Counted from the first letter of the stretch, positions 16,239-24,284 are shown. The stretch is DNA of 64,000 nt from PALSA-270 sp963770915 (GCA_963770915.1 CAVYRG010000001.1:124001-188000); one strand, 5' to 3'. Notes: generated from the letters alone by a model not told the origin. Program-made: numbers and translations.

Positions 16239-16787
16239 TCAGTATCCCGAACAAAACTGAAAATGCATCGGATCGCGCACCCTCCCCGCCCAGCTCCCAC
16301 CCCACGTAAATCCTGCGGCGTGAAAAATCTCAACCACTCCCGCATCCATATCCCCGGCAGATCCCTGCGCGTTCGTCGCCGGATTTAAATCCACCGCAAT
16401 CCCCCACGCGTGCGTCGAAAGCTTGCTGCCCGTCCGCTGCGGGCGAAACGAAAAGCATCCGCCAAAGCTCTGCACCTTCGCCTGCAACCCCGCTCTAACG
16501 ATGTGCCCGAACACCTCCGCAAAAACATCCACCAGCTTCTTATGGCAAGTCGTCTGCGTGACGCTCGTCGCCTCATCCCACGACAGCTTCAGCGGGAAGG
16601 GAAGCGTCACCCGCGCCAGAAAATCCGCCTGCCATCGCGAATCGAGTGTCCGGTCTTGCCGAACATATTCGTAAATATCGCCAAACGTCGCCAAAATCTG
16701 CTCCAAACCATTTGGCGGCATCAACACCGCCGCAACTGGCGCAGGCGTACCTCCGCCCCCGCCCAAAACTTCCTGTTGGGCCATCAC
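16239..16787 (-). CDS. M15-family peptidase (VanY/endolysin-like)
   Basis: 182 residues. The zinc-peptidase M15 signature is clear: LSTHAWGIAVDLNPATN gives the SxHxxGxAxD ligands and RDPMHFQF gives the third ligand. The W-rich segment FTWGGSWAGRVRDPMHF is typical of M15 D-Ala-D-Ala or L-Ala-D-Glu peptidases. No signal peptide is visible, so it may act on cytosolic muropeptides or be exported without a cleavable signal. ATG 16787 or 16784. Solitary gene. Confidence 0.82.
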   Translation of the reverse strand: MMAQQEVLGGGGGTPAPVAAVLMPPNGLEQILATFGDIYEYVRQDRTLDSRWQADFLARVTLPFPLKLSWDEATSVTQTTCHKKLVDVFAEVFGHIVRAGLQAKVQSFGGCFSFRPQRTGSKLSTHAWGIAVDLNPATNAQGSAGDMDAGVVEIFHAAGFTWGGSWAGRVRDPMHFQFCSGY

Positions 16788-16830
16788 TCCCTCCTGTTGA
16801 ATTGATTTGCTTGCCGCCCTGGCCGAAACT

Positions 16831-16868
16831 CCCCTGTGTTCCTCTGTGCCCTCTGTGGTTGTCTCTTC
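16831..16868. repeat. Repeat family E copy upstream of UbiD gene
   Basis: CCCCTGTGTTCCTCTGTGCC followed by CTCTGTGGTTGTCT. The end of the repeat supplies the TTGTCT that may act as the -35 element of the next promoter. Confidence 0.6.
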
Positions 16869-16889
16869 CGCGGCGCGAAGCTCTATAAT
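16859..16889 (+). promoter_or_regulatory. Candidate promoter of UbiD-family gene
   Basis: TTGTCT (16859-16864), 19-bp spacer, perfect TATAAT (16884-16889). It is followed by a strong ribosome-binding site AGGAGGAG (16904-16911), which points to the TTG at 16914 as start. Confidence 0.5.
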
Positions 16890-16913
16890 CGACTGCCCTG
16901 CACAGGAGGAGCT

Positions 16914-18575
16914 TTGGCCTACGACGACCTACGCGATTGGATCGCCGCCCTCGACCGCGCCGGCGAATTGAAAAGAATTCAGACCGAGGTCGATCCCATC
17001 CTCGAAATCGCTGAAATTACGGATCGCGTCTCCAAATCCACGTGGGGACAGCCGCCCTCGGCGGGTGCCCCATCCTTCCCCGGTGTTGGGAAGGGTGGGG
17101 TTCCTCAACCCGGAGGCTCCGCCCTTCTCTTCCAGAACATCAAGGACTACCCCGGCGCACAGGTGCTCATCAACCAATTCGGCTCGCCGCGCCGCATGAA
17201 CCTCGCGCTTGAAGTCGACGCCCTCGATGAAGTCGCCGACCGCATTCGCCTCTTCATGGACGTCAAGTCCCCGCAAGGATTCCTCGACAAACTCAAAATG
17301 CTGCCCCAGCTCGCCGAGCTAGGAAAGTTCTTTCCCAAGACCGTCGCTGCCGGCCCGTGCAAAGAAGTCATCAAGAAGGAAAATCTGTCGCTAAACGACT
17401 TCCCCATCCTGCAATGCTGGCCCAAGGACGCCGGCCGTTTCATCACGCTGCCCTGCGTCATCACCCGCGATCCCAAAACCGGCAAGCGCAACGTGGGCTG
17501 CTACCGCCTCCAGGTTTTCGACGAGCGCACCGTTGGCATGCACTGGCAGAGACAAAAAATCGGCGCCGAGCACTACCGCGAAGCTTTGCGAAGAGCCGCA
17601 TCGAATCCCGAGGGTGCCCCATCCAAGCCCGGTTTTGGCTTGGGTGGGGATTTTCCCCGGTCATCCGTCGACCTCATGGCCCGCACCTCCGGCGGTTCGG
17701 TGCTGGTCGAAGGCGACCGGCCCTCCGGCAAGATGCAAGTCGCCGTCGCCATCGGAACCGATCCCGCGCTGACGTTCTCCGCCATCGTCCCCGCGCCTCC
17801 CGATGTCGAGGAGTACCTCATCGCCGGCTTCCTGCGCCAGAAGCCGGTCGAGCTAGTGAAATGCGAAACCGTCGATCTCGAAGTCCCGGCCAACGCGGAA
17901 ATCATCCTCGAAGGCCACGTGCATCTCGACGAACTGCGAACCGAAGGCCCCTTCGGCGATCACACCGGCTTCTATTCGCTGGAGGATCTCTATCCCGTCT
18001 TCCACATCTCGTGCATCACGCACCGCAAGAATCCCATCTACGCGACGACTATCGTCGGCAAGCCGCCGCAGGAAGACGCCTGGATGGGCAAAGCCGTCGA
18101 GCGCATCTTTCTTCCGTTAATGCGGCTCAGCATCCCGGAGCTCGTCGACATCAACATGCCAATCGAAGGCGTGTTTCACAACCTGATGATCGTCTCGATC
18201 AGAAAGTCTTATCCAGGCCAAGCCCGCAAGGTGATGAACGCCATCTGGTCGCTTGGCCAGGCCATGTTCACGAAATGCGTGATCGTGGTCGACGAAGACA
18301 TCGACGTGCAGGACCTCGGCGACGTCACCCTCAAAGTGCTCAACCACATCGATCCCGAGCGCGACATTCAGTTCACGCTCGGCCCGGTCGATTCGCTCGA
18401 CCACGCCTCGCGCCTGCCCAACTTCGGATCGAAGATGGGCATCGACGCCACCCGCAAATGGCCCGCCGAAGGCTTCACCCGCCCCTGGCCCGACGAAATC
18501 CTCATGGACGCGAAGACCAAAGCTCTGGTCGACAGCAAATGGAAAGCGCTGGCGAAAGAGCTGGGCCTAGATTGA
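16914..18575 (+). CDS. UbiD-family decarboxylase with two in-frame repeat insertions
   Basis: About 553 residues, longer than the roughly 480-500 usual for UbiD. UbiD enzymes use prenylated FMN to decarboxylate aromatic acids. Family blocks: AYDDLRDWIAALDRAGELKRI, LPVITRDP-like ITLPCVITRDPKTGKRNVGCYRLQ, VDLEVPANAEIILEGHV, LRTEGPFGDHTGFYS (prFMN/E region) and MFTKCVIVVDEDIDVQD. The start is TTG, chosen for the strong AGGAGGAG site. Residues about 43-67 and 232-249 are encoded by copies of dispersed repeats also found in intergenic DNA here, in frame and between conserved blocks. Substrate unclear; a role in menaquinone or ubiquinone-type synthesis is possible. Confidence 0.92.
   Translation: MAYDDLRDWIAALDRAGELKRIQTEVDPILEIAEITDRVSKSTWGQPPSAGAPSFPGVGKGGVPQPGGSALLFQNIKDYPGAQVLINQFGSPRRMNLALEVDALDEVADRIRLFMDVKSPQGFLDKLKMLPQLAELGKFFPKTVAAGPCKEVIKKENLSLNDFPILQCWPKDAGRFITLPCVITRDPKTGKRNVGCYRLQVFDERTVGMHWQRQKIGAEHYREALRRAASNPEGAPSKPGFGLGGDFPRSSVDLMARTSGGSVLVEGDRPSGKMQVAVAIGTDPALTFSAIVPAPPDVEEYLIAGFLRQKPVELVKCETVDLEVPANAEIILEGHVHLDELRTEGPFGDHTGFYSLEDLYPVFHISCITHRKNPIYATTIVGKPPQEDAWMGKAVERIFLPLMRLSIPELVDINMPIEGVFHNLMIVSIRKSYPGQARKVMNAIWSLGQAMFTKCVIVVDEDIDVQDLGDVTLKVLNHIDPERDIQFTLGPVDSLDHASRLPNFGSKMGIDATRKWPAEGFTRPWPDEILMDAKTKALVDSKWKALAKELGLD
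17040..17112. repeat. Family A + B repeats inserted in frame in UbiD gene
   Basis: 17040-17062 is base-identical to 18579-18601 (family A). It is followed by GGGTGCCCCATCCTT (17063-17077) and AAGGGTGGG (17091-17099), both identical to the family B copy at 19677. The encoded peptide interrupts the otherwise conserved DRVSK/ALLF junction. Confidence 0.85.
17607..17655. repeat. Second family B repeat in frame in UbiD gene
   Basis: GGGTGCCCCATCC (17612-17624), then the AAGCC..GGCTT palindrome and GGGTGGGG. It encodes EGAPSKPGFGLGGDF within the variable loop before the conserved MQVAVAIG strand. Confidence 0.8.
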
Positions 18576-18578
18576 CTC

Positions 18579-18640
18579 ACGTGGGGACAGCCGCCCTCGG
18601 CTGTCCGGCCGGGCGATGCCCGGCAGTTCTTGTGTGGCGC
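18579..18640. repeat. Repeat family A copy after UbiD gene
   Basis: Full palindromic copy including the CCGGGCGATGCCCGG second arm, immediately 3' of the UbiD gene. Confidence 0.75.
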
Positions 18641-18681
18641 GGTCGAACCCGCCCCACACCTTTACCATCCCAAAACAAAAA

Positions 18682-18716
18682 GCGCGGCCCCGCCTGCTGA
18701 GCGGGCCGCGCCGGTT
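18682..18716. terminator. Strong bidirectional hairpin terminator
   Basis: Arms GCGCGGCCCCGC (18682-18693) and GCGGGCCGCGC (18701-18711). The plus strand continues with a T-containing run after it, and the minus strand continues TTTTTGTTTTGG. It can terminate the UbiD gene (plus) and the gene at 19105 (minus). Confidence 0.75.
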
Positions 18717-18887
18717 CTTTTGATCTACTTCCAGACTAGCAAATTGGAAGAGGTAAATGAGACATGCTTTCTAACTTTATTTTCCCGGTGGAATGAATAA
18801 GTTAGCCGATTTTGAGGGCGCTGGGGGGCTTGACAAGATTTGGAGCTTTGCACCGGGAATGGTGCAAATGGGGCGTAGCTATTAACG

Positions 18888-18940
18888 TCTGGGGGGTGCC
18901 CGCTCCTTGCGGTTTTTTTGCAAGGGGTGGGTGGATGGGG
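18888..18940. repeat. Repeat family B copy
   Basis: GGGTGCCCGCTCCTTGCGG, T-run, then TTGCAAGGGGTGGG. It lies in the 529-bp gene-free stretch 18576-19104, which holds only repeats and the terminator. Confidence 0.65.
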
Positions 18941-19039
18941 CGACTAAGCGGCTGGGGCGAGCACTCGTCTTCAATCAGGCTGGAGTCGTTCACTCGATCC
19001 TCAAGCGAACGAGCTAACGATTCGCTGTGACGGTTGAAC

Positions 19040-19083
19040 GCACCCGCTCCTTGCAAGAATGGCAAGGAGCGGGGCACCCGGCA
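19040..19083. repeat. Repeat family B copy (inverted)
   Basis: CACCCGCTCCTTGCAAGAATGG followed by GCAAGGAGCGGGGCACCC; the arms CCGCTCCTTGC/GCAAGGAGCGG are self-complementary. Confidence 0.65.
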
Positions 19084-19104
19084 CAGGCATCCACTTATTC
19101 TTCA

Positions 19105-19587
19105 CTAGTGCAGCTGGTACTCAAGCTGCTGAAGCTCGCTCTTCAGCGACGAATATTTGGCAACGATCCTATCAATGCCCTTCAATATCTTCATGCTTGG
19201 TAGTTTGTCTAGGATGATCTGCCCATGGTCATGCCCAACGCCCGCGGTAAATCTCGCGCTCTGATTCGTTTTGGGTTCATTGTCCACCACTTTGGCATTT
19301 TCCAATGCACGCTTTAGTTGGGGCAATTCCGTAATCTCATTAAGAACTGATTGGGGCACCACATTGACGTGGACAAGAAAGCGACCTAGTTCTGGCAAAA
19401 GCTGTTGCCTGTACCACTCTCCCTCTTCCTGCGACGTGGTGATTACAACCGGAGGGGCCGGTCCTCCTATCACATCTCCACTATATTGAATAACAAGCGT
19501 TGTGTACCTCGGTCGCGGTGACTCGGCAAGACCTGTCTGGGGTGAAGCAAAAGTGAGAAGTATACTTATAGCCAAGATTGCTCTCAT
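19105..19587 (-). CDS. Exported hypothetical protein
   Basis: 160 residues. The N-terminal signal peptide (MRAILAISILLTFASPQTGLAES) directs export. The mature part has no recognised domain; it contains TLVIQYSGDVIGGPAPPVVITTSQEEGEWYR and ends in a predicted coiled coil (IVAKYSSLKSELQQLEYQLH). GC content is lower than its neighbours, which may hint at later acquisition. Solitary, flanked by repeats. Confidence 0.6.
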   Translation of the reverse strand: MRAILAISILLTFASPQTGLAESPRPRYTTLVIQYSGDVIGGPAPPVVITTSQEEGEWYRQQLLPELGRFLVHVNVVPQSVLNEITELPQLKRALENAKVVDNEPKTNQSARFTAGVGHDHGQIILDKLPSMKILKGIDRIVAKYSSLKSELQQLEYQLH

Positions 19588-19675
19588 TTTTTCACCTAGC
19601 TTGAAAAGCCCTTAGGGCTGAATACTGGCGGGTGGCCCGCCGACGCGTTGTCTTTCGCCGGCCCATTTCAGAATG

Positions 19676-19715
19676 AGGGTGCCCCATCCTTGCGTTCTTT
19701 GCAAGGGTGGGCGCC
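19676..19715. repeat. Repeat family B copy
   Basis: GGGTGCCCCATCCTTGCG, then TTTGCAAGGGTGGGCGCC, with GCAAGG-type arms. The surrounding 308-bp gap (19588-19895) also holds GGGTGGCCCGCC and CCACCCGCCGGG fragments of similar composition, and no gene. Confidence 0.7.
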
Positions 19716-19895
19716 ATGCTCTCGGCCTGAGACGCGAAAGAATGCAGGCGAAGCTAACACTGCCTGCAAAAAGCTACTTTGATGAGCAAACATTCTTGCG
19801 CCCCACTTTTGCAAAACCAACCCCGCAAAGGTGGGCCACCCGCCGGGAATGGTGCAGAAGGCGGAGGGTCGCTTCCAAAGTGGCCGCGAGATTAC

Positions 19896-20270
19896 TTAGG
19901 ACTGCGCGAGCTGAAAAACGTTGCCCTCCGGGTCGGTTCCGTCGCAGAGCAGTCCCGTGAACCCAGGGTACGATTTGATTTCGCGCATGGGGACGCCCTT
20001 AGCCATAAGCTCTTCCCGCAATGTCTCGAGGTCCTCATGAACGGTCATGACTAATTTCGAATTACTGTTTGCCCGCCACGAATTCGCATCCGCGACACGA
20101 AATGCTTTACCCACACGATGCAGCGCCAGCTGACAATGGCCTGCCTGCAGCACAGTCCACTCGTCTTTGATTTCCTCGACCACCCTTAGCCCCAGCACAT
20201 CGCGGTAAAACTCTGTGAGCCTCTGAACATCCTGAACGTACAGAACGACGCGGGTGAGAGAAAGGTTCAC
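19896..20270 (-). CDS. VOC (glyoxalase/bleomycin-resistance) family protein
   Basis: 124 residues with the VOC beta-alpha-beta-beta-beta pattern: LTRVVLYVQDVQRLTEFYRDVLGLRVVEE, CQLALHRVG and FTGLLCDGTDPEGNVFQLAQ, where the last Glu/Gln region carries a metal ligand in active members. Start GTG at 20270, preceded at good spacing by GGAGG (on the minus strand GGCGGAGGATACGAAC-GTG). It overlaps the end of a small upstream ORF by 4 bp. Substrate unknown. Confidence 0.85.
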   Translation of the reverse strand: MNLSLTRVVLYVQDVQRLTEFYRDVLGLRVVEEIKDEWTVLQAGHCQLALHRVGKAFRVADANSWRANSNSKLVMTVHEDLETLREELMAKGVPMREIKSYPGFTGLLCDGTDPEGNVFQLAQS

Positions 20271-20449
20271 GTTCGTATCCTCCGCCGTGACTCCAGCAGG
20301 CCGTGGATCAGCTGGTTCGGGTGTTGAAGCCGCTCCATGAGAACGGTGGTGTCCGTTTCAAAGCGATTCTGGCCAACCTCAATCCACGCCTGGCTGATTA
20401 GATAACCGTGTCGGCTCCGTAGCGCCGAGTAAACTTGGAAGCTGCTCAA
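20267..20449 (-). CDS. Small ORF coupled to VOC gene (doubtful)
   Basis: 60 codons (MSSFQVYSALRSRHGYLISQ...). Its first third lies inside the 22-bp inverted repeat region, so the start is unlikely to be original. The rest reads AWIEVGQNRFETDTTVLMERL and ends four bases into the VOC start, a typical coupled arrangement. It may be the remaining tail of a larger gene cut off by the repeat or by the RHS-related rearrangement. No family recognised. Confidence 0.25.
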   Translation of the reverse strand: MSSFQVYSALRSRHGYLISQAWIEVGQNRFETDTTVLMERLQHPNQLIHGLLESRRRIRT

Positions 20450-20496
20450 AGCACCAAGGCTCGGAGGAAAGGAGCGACACGGTTATCTAATCAGCC
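20392..20496. repeat. 22-bp perfect inverted repeat flanking about 61 bp
   Basis: 20392-20413 and 20475-20496 are exact reverse complements (core CTGATTAGATAACCGTGTCG). The right arm overlaps the last codons of the RHS-like fragment; the left arm is a stray copy of it. The inner bases also start CTCCG and end CGGAG-like. Confidence 0.85.
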
Positions 20497-20611
20497 GATT
20501 GCCGACTTTATCATAGAGCGTGTAGCTGACCGTGCCGTTCTTCCCGCCCGGATCGGCGGTAACCGCCTCCGAGGTCAGCCGGTAAATATTGTCGTAGCGG
20601 TGTTTGTCGCC
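20483..20611 (-). pseudogene. RHS/YD-repeat protein remnant
   Basis: About 42 codons encode YDNIYRLTSEAV, a spacer, VSYTLYDKVGNRLIR and a stop. This is a single RHS-type YD repeat (YDxxYRLT...YDxxGNR) without the rest of the large protein. Upstream sequence is unrelated and overlaps the end of a lipoprotein gene. It is therefore a fragment, probably left by recombination. Confidence 0.65.
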
Positions 20612-20693
20612 GGAAACGCTGCTTGCGTTTGAGCTCCATGGAGTGGACGGACAGGCTCTACCTTGGCCTGAGGATATGTTTGGCGCCCCAGCC

Positions 20694-21599
20694 TCACGGC
20701 AATGCCAGGGTCGCGATCTGGCAAGTCCCTTGATCGTACGGTTCGCCGTTGGGGCAACTGGTGGAATTCGGGCCCACGAAGCTGACCAGCAGAATCGAAC
20801 CGGTCGTGCCGAGCTGTCGATCGAAGTATCCAAAGACTGGCCCGCTGTTGCCGGGGCTGCTGGCATAGGTGATGGTTGCCGAAAAGGCATTGCCCACGGC
20901 GTTGCCCGCCAGTGTAAAGTTGCCGAGCTTGCTGTCGGTGCCGCTACCAGTAACAGTGCCGGTCGTCCCCTCGGTTAGGGTCAAGGAGATGGTTTCTGTG
21001 CTGTCGGCAGCACTGGTTCCACTATAGGTCCCGGAATAGATAACCACAGGAAACTGGCCGGTCACGCTCGCGCTCCCGCCTCCGCACGCACCTGAACTGG
21101 TAAGCGTTCCGGTGAAAGCCGGGTTGGGCGGGGTGGCAGAGTTGTTCATGGTTCCGGTGATCGTGTCGACTTCGCTCCCTCCGACAGCTAGGGTGAGCGT
21201 CACCTGGTTCGAGGAATTGATGGTTCCGGTTATACTGCGGTCTCCGTTATCGGTGCCGTTGCAGGTGAACCCAAGATAGTCCAGAGAAACTGCATTGGTG
21301 GCGGAGAGAGAGCCCCCCGAAAGGAACACGCTCGACACATTGCCTGTCGGCCCATTGGCCGTCACTGAGCCCGGGGCTGAAAGATTTCCGTGTTTGTCTT
21401 GATTCAAGTTGGCTTCGATCACGAACGGGACATGGCCTTTCGCGTTGGTCACGGTGAAATCCCACTGTCCGGTCATGTAACCGTTGATCGACGAGTAGCT
21501 GCCCCCACCACCGCCGCCGCCGCAGGCGGCCATTTCCAATATCCCAAACAGTGCCAGAGCAAGCCTGCAAACTGCGAGTCGAAACGTGAGGAATTTCAT
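20694..21599 (-). CDS. Predicted lipoprotein, Ser/Thr/Gly-rich beta protein
   Basis: 301 residues. The N-terminal signal FRLAVCRLALALFGILEMAAC ends at a lipobox-like cysteine, followed by a poly-Gly linker. The mature part is a low-complexity beta-rich sequence (SVTGQFPVVIYSGTYSGTSAADSTETISL, TLTEGTTGTVTGSGTDSKLGNFTL) resembling surface-exposed Acidobacteriota proteins. It contains regularly spaced Cys pairs. No enzymatic motif. The C-terminus adjoins the RHS remnant. Confidence 0.75.
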   Translation of the reverse strand: MKFLTFRLAVCRLALALFGILEMAACGGGGGGGSYSSINGYMTGQWDFTVTNAKGHVPFVIEANLNQDKHGNLSAPGSVTANGPTGNVSSVFLSGGSLSATNAVSLDYLGFTCNGTDNGDRSITGTINSSNQVTLTLAVGGSEVDTITGTMNNSATPPNPAFTGTLTSSGACGGGSASVTGQFPVVIYSGTYSGTSAADSTETISLTLTEGTTGTVTGSGTDSKLGNFTLAGNAVGNAFSATITYASSPGNSGPVFGYFDRQLGTTGSILLVSFVGPNSTSCPNGEPYDQGTCQIATLALP

Positions 21600-21714
21600 A
21601 CTGCCTCCCTATTCCAAAAAATTGCCTGGCCGATGCTATTCTGAAACATTCCCGCTCAAGCCAAAGCCGCGCTTGACTGGGCCTCGGGTTCGCGTAGCAA
21701 ATGCCCGCACATCA

Positions 21715-22569
21715 CTACTGCCGCTTCGCCATCAGCAGGAGCGTGTAGTCATCGAGGTCATCCAGGGCCTCATCGCTGACAGCGCTGAGCCGCTGGCGTC
21801 GCTTTTCGCGCAGGCCGGCTTCGGTCATCGCCCTGGCGCGCTCCTTCACCTTCGCGTCGACCGCACTTTCGCGGCGGAGCAATTGCTGGGCGTAGTCCCT
21901 GGAGTCCTTTGGCTGCTTCGCATCGGCAAAAAACGCCGTCAGAGCCCTGTCGGCCTCGTTCGTCTGCGCGTACCAGAGCAGCAGCAGCAAACTCTTTTGT
22001 GCCGTGGGATCGTGTTCGATCTTCAGTCGATCAATCGCCGGGTCGAGCCAAAATTTCTGGTCTGTAGGCAGCAGAAGGTAGATCAGCACGTAATTCTGCC
22101 CGAGAGTAAGTACATGGAGAGGAATAAATACCTGAAACTTCGGCTGCTCAAGAACATGAAGGGCCGCTGCAGTCGTGTCTTCCCCCAGTGCCGCCAGGCG
22201 ATGCACTTGCAGAAAGTAATCGTGCTCCTGAACGTCGCGAAGGTCACAATGAGCCATCGCTGCGAGGGCGACAACTCGATCGGTATGTTTGTCCGAAAGG
22301 CTGAGCAGCAGCGCGCTGCCGTCGTAAAGAAAAAATGGCGGACTGGAAAGATCGCTCAATTGCTCGCGGAGCGCTGGCACATAAACCGCCGGATCGGCTT
22401 TGGCTTTAGCCCAGAACTGATCGAGAACCGAAGACTTCTGCGCGATTTGGTCCTTGCTCAGCGAGTGCGGTTGAAAGTCGTACGTTTTTAGGATTTCCTC
22501 CCGCACCGATTGCGCCGCCGCGCAGGAGGCAAGCAGCAGGACAATCAACAGAACACGCACCGCTTTCAT
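21715..22569 (-). CDS. Exported hypothetical protein
   Basis: 284 residues. Signal peptide MKAVRVLLIVLLLASCAAAQS (ATG 22569 preferred; 22578 also in frame). The mature protein is helical with HEAT/TPR-like character (AVYVPALREQLSDLSSPPFFLYDGSALLLSLSDKH, then VVALAAMAHCDLRDV, HRLAALGEDTTAAALHVLEQ). No known domain recognised. It is divergent from the cytochrome c gene with a roughly 250-bp repeat-containing gap. Confidence 0.7.
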   Translation of the reverse strand: MKAVRVLLIVLLLASCAAAQSVREEILKTYDFQPHSLSKDQIAQKSSVLDQFWAKAKADPAVYVPALREQLSDLSSPPFFLYDGSALLLSLSDKHTDRVVALAAMAHCDLRDVQEHDYFLQVHRLAALGEDTTAAALHVLEQPKFQVFIPLHVLTLGQNYVLIYLLLPTDQKFWLDPAIDRLKIEHDPTAQKSLLLLLWYAQTNEADRALTAFFADAKQPKDSRDYAQQLLRRESAVDAKVKERARAMTEAGLREKRRQRLSAVSDEALDDLDDYTLLLMAKRQ

Positions 22570-22694
22570 GCGAGGCATTCTATCAACTCCCTGATTTTAC
22601 GTGTGGTTCATTCTACCCAGTTTTAGCTGAGTGGCAGATGTGTAGTTGTGCAGAATGGTTCTGCCGAGCGCCTCCGGCAGGTGCTAGGACCTCC

Positions 22695-22740
22695 TCGAAA
22701 TTCGCCATGGCTGAAGCCATGCCCTGATACGAGGCGCCCG
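22695..22740. repeat. Palindromic intergenic repeat (GCCATGGCTGAAGCCATGCC)
   Basis: CATGGCTGAAGCCATG is a hairpin of the same general style as family C. It lies between divergent genes. Confidence 0.45.
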
Positions 22741-22814
22741 GCTTTCTCGTTGCTCCGGCGACGGCTCTGACTCAGCCGGCAACTCTCCCCTCGCCCATCC
22801 GGAAGCAATTGCGA

Positions 22815-22820
22815 TACTAT
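22815..22820 (+). promoter_or_regulatory. -10 box 6 nt before GTG start
   Basis: TACTAT, six bases, then GTG at 22827. It is one of five such arrangements in this window and favours the GTG as the true cytochrome start. Confidence 0.35.
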
Positions 22821-22826
22821 GTCGGC

Positions 22827-23285
22827 GTGAAGATACCTTCCGTTGCTCTCCGCCCGAGGCTCTGGGTCATTTGCACGATCATAGCGCTGGGATTGTTTGC
22901 CCCGCGCCTGCAGGCTCAGGAAAGCAAAAGCCAACCGGTAGAGCCGGTGAGCGGCGTCGCTTTGTACCGCGCACACTGCGCCAGTTGCCATGGCGTCGAC
23001 GGAAGAGGCAACGGCCCGGCCGCTTCCGCCCTCAGAGTGAAGGTGCCCGACCTCACGCAGATCGCGGCGCGCGCTGGAGGAGTGTTTCCCCGGGCCCGGG
23101 TGCGCAACATCATCGAAGGCACGGAGAGTCCGGTCGCGCACGGCACTCGCACTATGCCGGTGTGGGGCCCGGTGTTTCACGAAATCGATAACGATCAGGA
23201 CCTGGGCAACGTGCGCATCGAGAACCTCGCCCGCTACCTGCAGTCGATGCAGGCCCCGCCGCCAGCAGCGAAACCGCCCAAATAA
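22827..23285 (+). CDS. Class I c-type cytochrome, exported
   Basis: 152 residues. Signal peptide (LWVICTIIALGLFAPRLQAQ), a single heme-binding CASCH motif (YRAHCASCHGVDGRGNGPAAS), and the distal Met candidate in TRTMPVWGPVF. The architecture is that of a small periplasmic electron-transfer cytochrome (cytochrome_CBB3/C_1 type). The start is GTG (22827), supported by the adjacent -10 box; a TTG at 22809 is in frame. No oxidase genes are adjacent. Confidence 0.9.
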   Translation: MKIPSVALRPRLWVICTIIALGLFAPRLQAQESKSQPVEPVSGVALYRAHCASCHGVDGRGNGPAASALRVKVPDLTQIAARAGGVFPRARVRNIIEGTESPVAHGTRTMPVWGPVFHEIDNDQDLGNVRIENLARYLQSMQAPPPAAKPPK

Positions 23286-23316
23286 CTTTGCTGCGCCCTT
23301 AATTCCGAGCCTGCTG

Positions 23317-23817
23317 ATGGGACAAACCGTTATGAGGGTGGGAATTACCGGGCATCGGCGATTCAAGGATCCCTCCGCGCTGGCGTGGGCAGAAGAGGCG
23401 CTGCGCGAAAAGCTGCGCCAATACAAACAGATTTGTGGGCTCACTTCGCTGGCCAAGGGCGCGGACCAGATTTTTGCCTGCACCGTGCTCGAACTTGGCG
23501 GGCAACTGGAGGCGGTGCTGCCGTTCCCGGGATACGGCGAGAGCTTCGATGATGCGGGCGAGACTGACGGCTTCCGCGAACTGATCAGGCGCTGCGCGAA
23601 GGTCACAACTCTGCAGTTTGCGGGATCGAAGAATCGCTCTTATCTTGCGGCGGGCCAGTATGTGGCCGATCACTGCGATCTGCTCGTGGCGGTGTGGGAT
23701 GGTAAGCCAGCGGCCGGGTTGGGCGGCACTGCCGACGTCGTTGCTTATGCGCGGAGGGAAGGGAAGAAGGTGTATCAGATCAATCCGGCTACCCGCGCCA
23801 GCGCCGAAGTGCCGTGA
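23317..23817 (+). CDS. SLOG-like nucleotide-binding protein
   Basis: 166 residues with a Rossmann-like SLOG (DprA/LOG-related) look: VGITGHRRFKD at the N-terminus, LTSLAKGADQIFACTVLELGGQLEAVLPFPGY, CDLLVAVWDGKPAAGLGGTADVVAYARREGKKVYQINP at the C-terminus. Such domains bind nucleotides or derivatives and occur in nucleoside hydrolases and in conflict systems. ATG 23317 or 23332. A membrane protein with an unusual multi-domain layout lies 470 bp downstream on the same strand, separated by a minus-strand gene. Confidence 0.7.
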   Translation: MGQTVMRVGITGHRRFKDPSALAWAEEALREKLRQYKQICGLTSLAKGADQIFACTVLELGGQLEAVLPFPGYGESFDDAGETDGFRELIRRCAKVTTLQFAGSKNRSYLAAGQYVADHCDLLVAVWDGKPAAGLGGTADVVAYARREGKKVYQINPATRASAEVP

Positions 23818-23839
23818 GCGATCTCGGAGGGTTCATGCA

Positions 23840-24127
23840 TTAGGTCGCCGGTCCGCCGCCGTGTGAATGAGGAAGCCAACTTCGCAGTTTTTCCATTGCG
23901 CGCCGGGCCGCGCGGTCGCCTGCGGGAAAGCGCGCCTGCAATTTCGCGAGCAGCTTGCGGGACCAGCCGTACTCCGTGGAGAGAATGGATAGACCGATCA
24001 CGATGAAAAGAATGCCCTGCAGAATCGGCAGCACGAGTCCTGCGATACCGAGGAGCAAAAACACCCATCCGGCCGCGAGCATCAGCAACCGTTTGAGAGG
24101 ATGCGTCGTCTTTGGAGAGTCTGCCAT
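23840..24127 (-). CDS. PGPGW-type small membrane protein
   Basis: 95 residues. Two adjacent membrane segments (LLMLAAGWVFLLLGIAGLVLPILQGILFIVIGLSILS) are followed by EYGWSRKLLAKLQARFP and a basic tail. This matches the putative transmembrane PGPGW family (function unknown). Start ATG 24127 chosen because the frame upstream reads unrelated sequence. It lies inside the gap between the SLOG-like gene and the large membrane gene, on the opposite strand. Confidence 0.75.
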   Translation of the reverse strand: MADSPKTTHPLKRLLMLAAGWVFLLLGIAGLVLPILQGILFIVIGLSILSTEYGWSRKLLAKLQARFPAGDRAARRAMEKLRSWLPHSHGGGPAT

Positions 24128-24284
24128 TCCCGTGCCTTCATGGAGCGTGCCGTAATTCGGCCAAGTTCGCAAGGGCGGCGCGAAGTGTAGAAGCGTTCCA
24201 TATAGCCAGCAACGCAAGACCTCCGAACGCTCTGGATTCTAGAGTTATACTGGCTTCCGAATTTTGCGTGGAGGAACCGGAACC

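Noticed and set aside
17357..18700. Long 447-codon open frame overlapping the UbiD gene
   Set aside because: Arg/Pro/His-rich translation with no motif, in an alternative frame of a well-supported gene; typical of GC-rich shadow frames.
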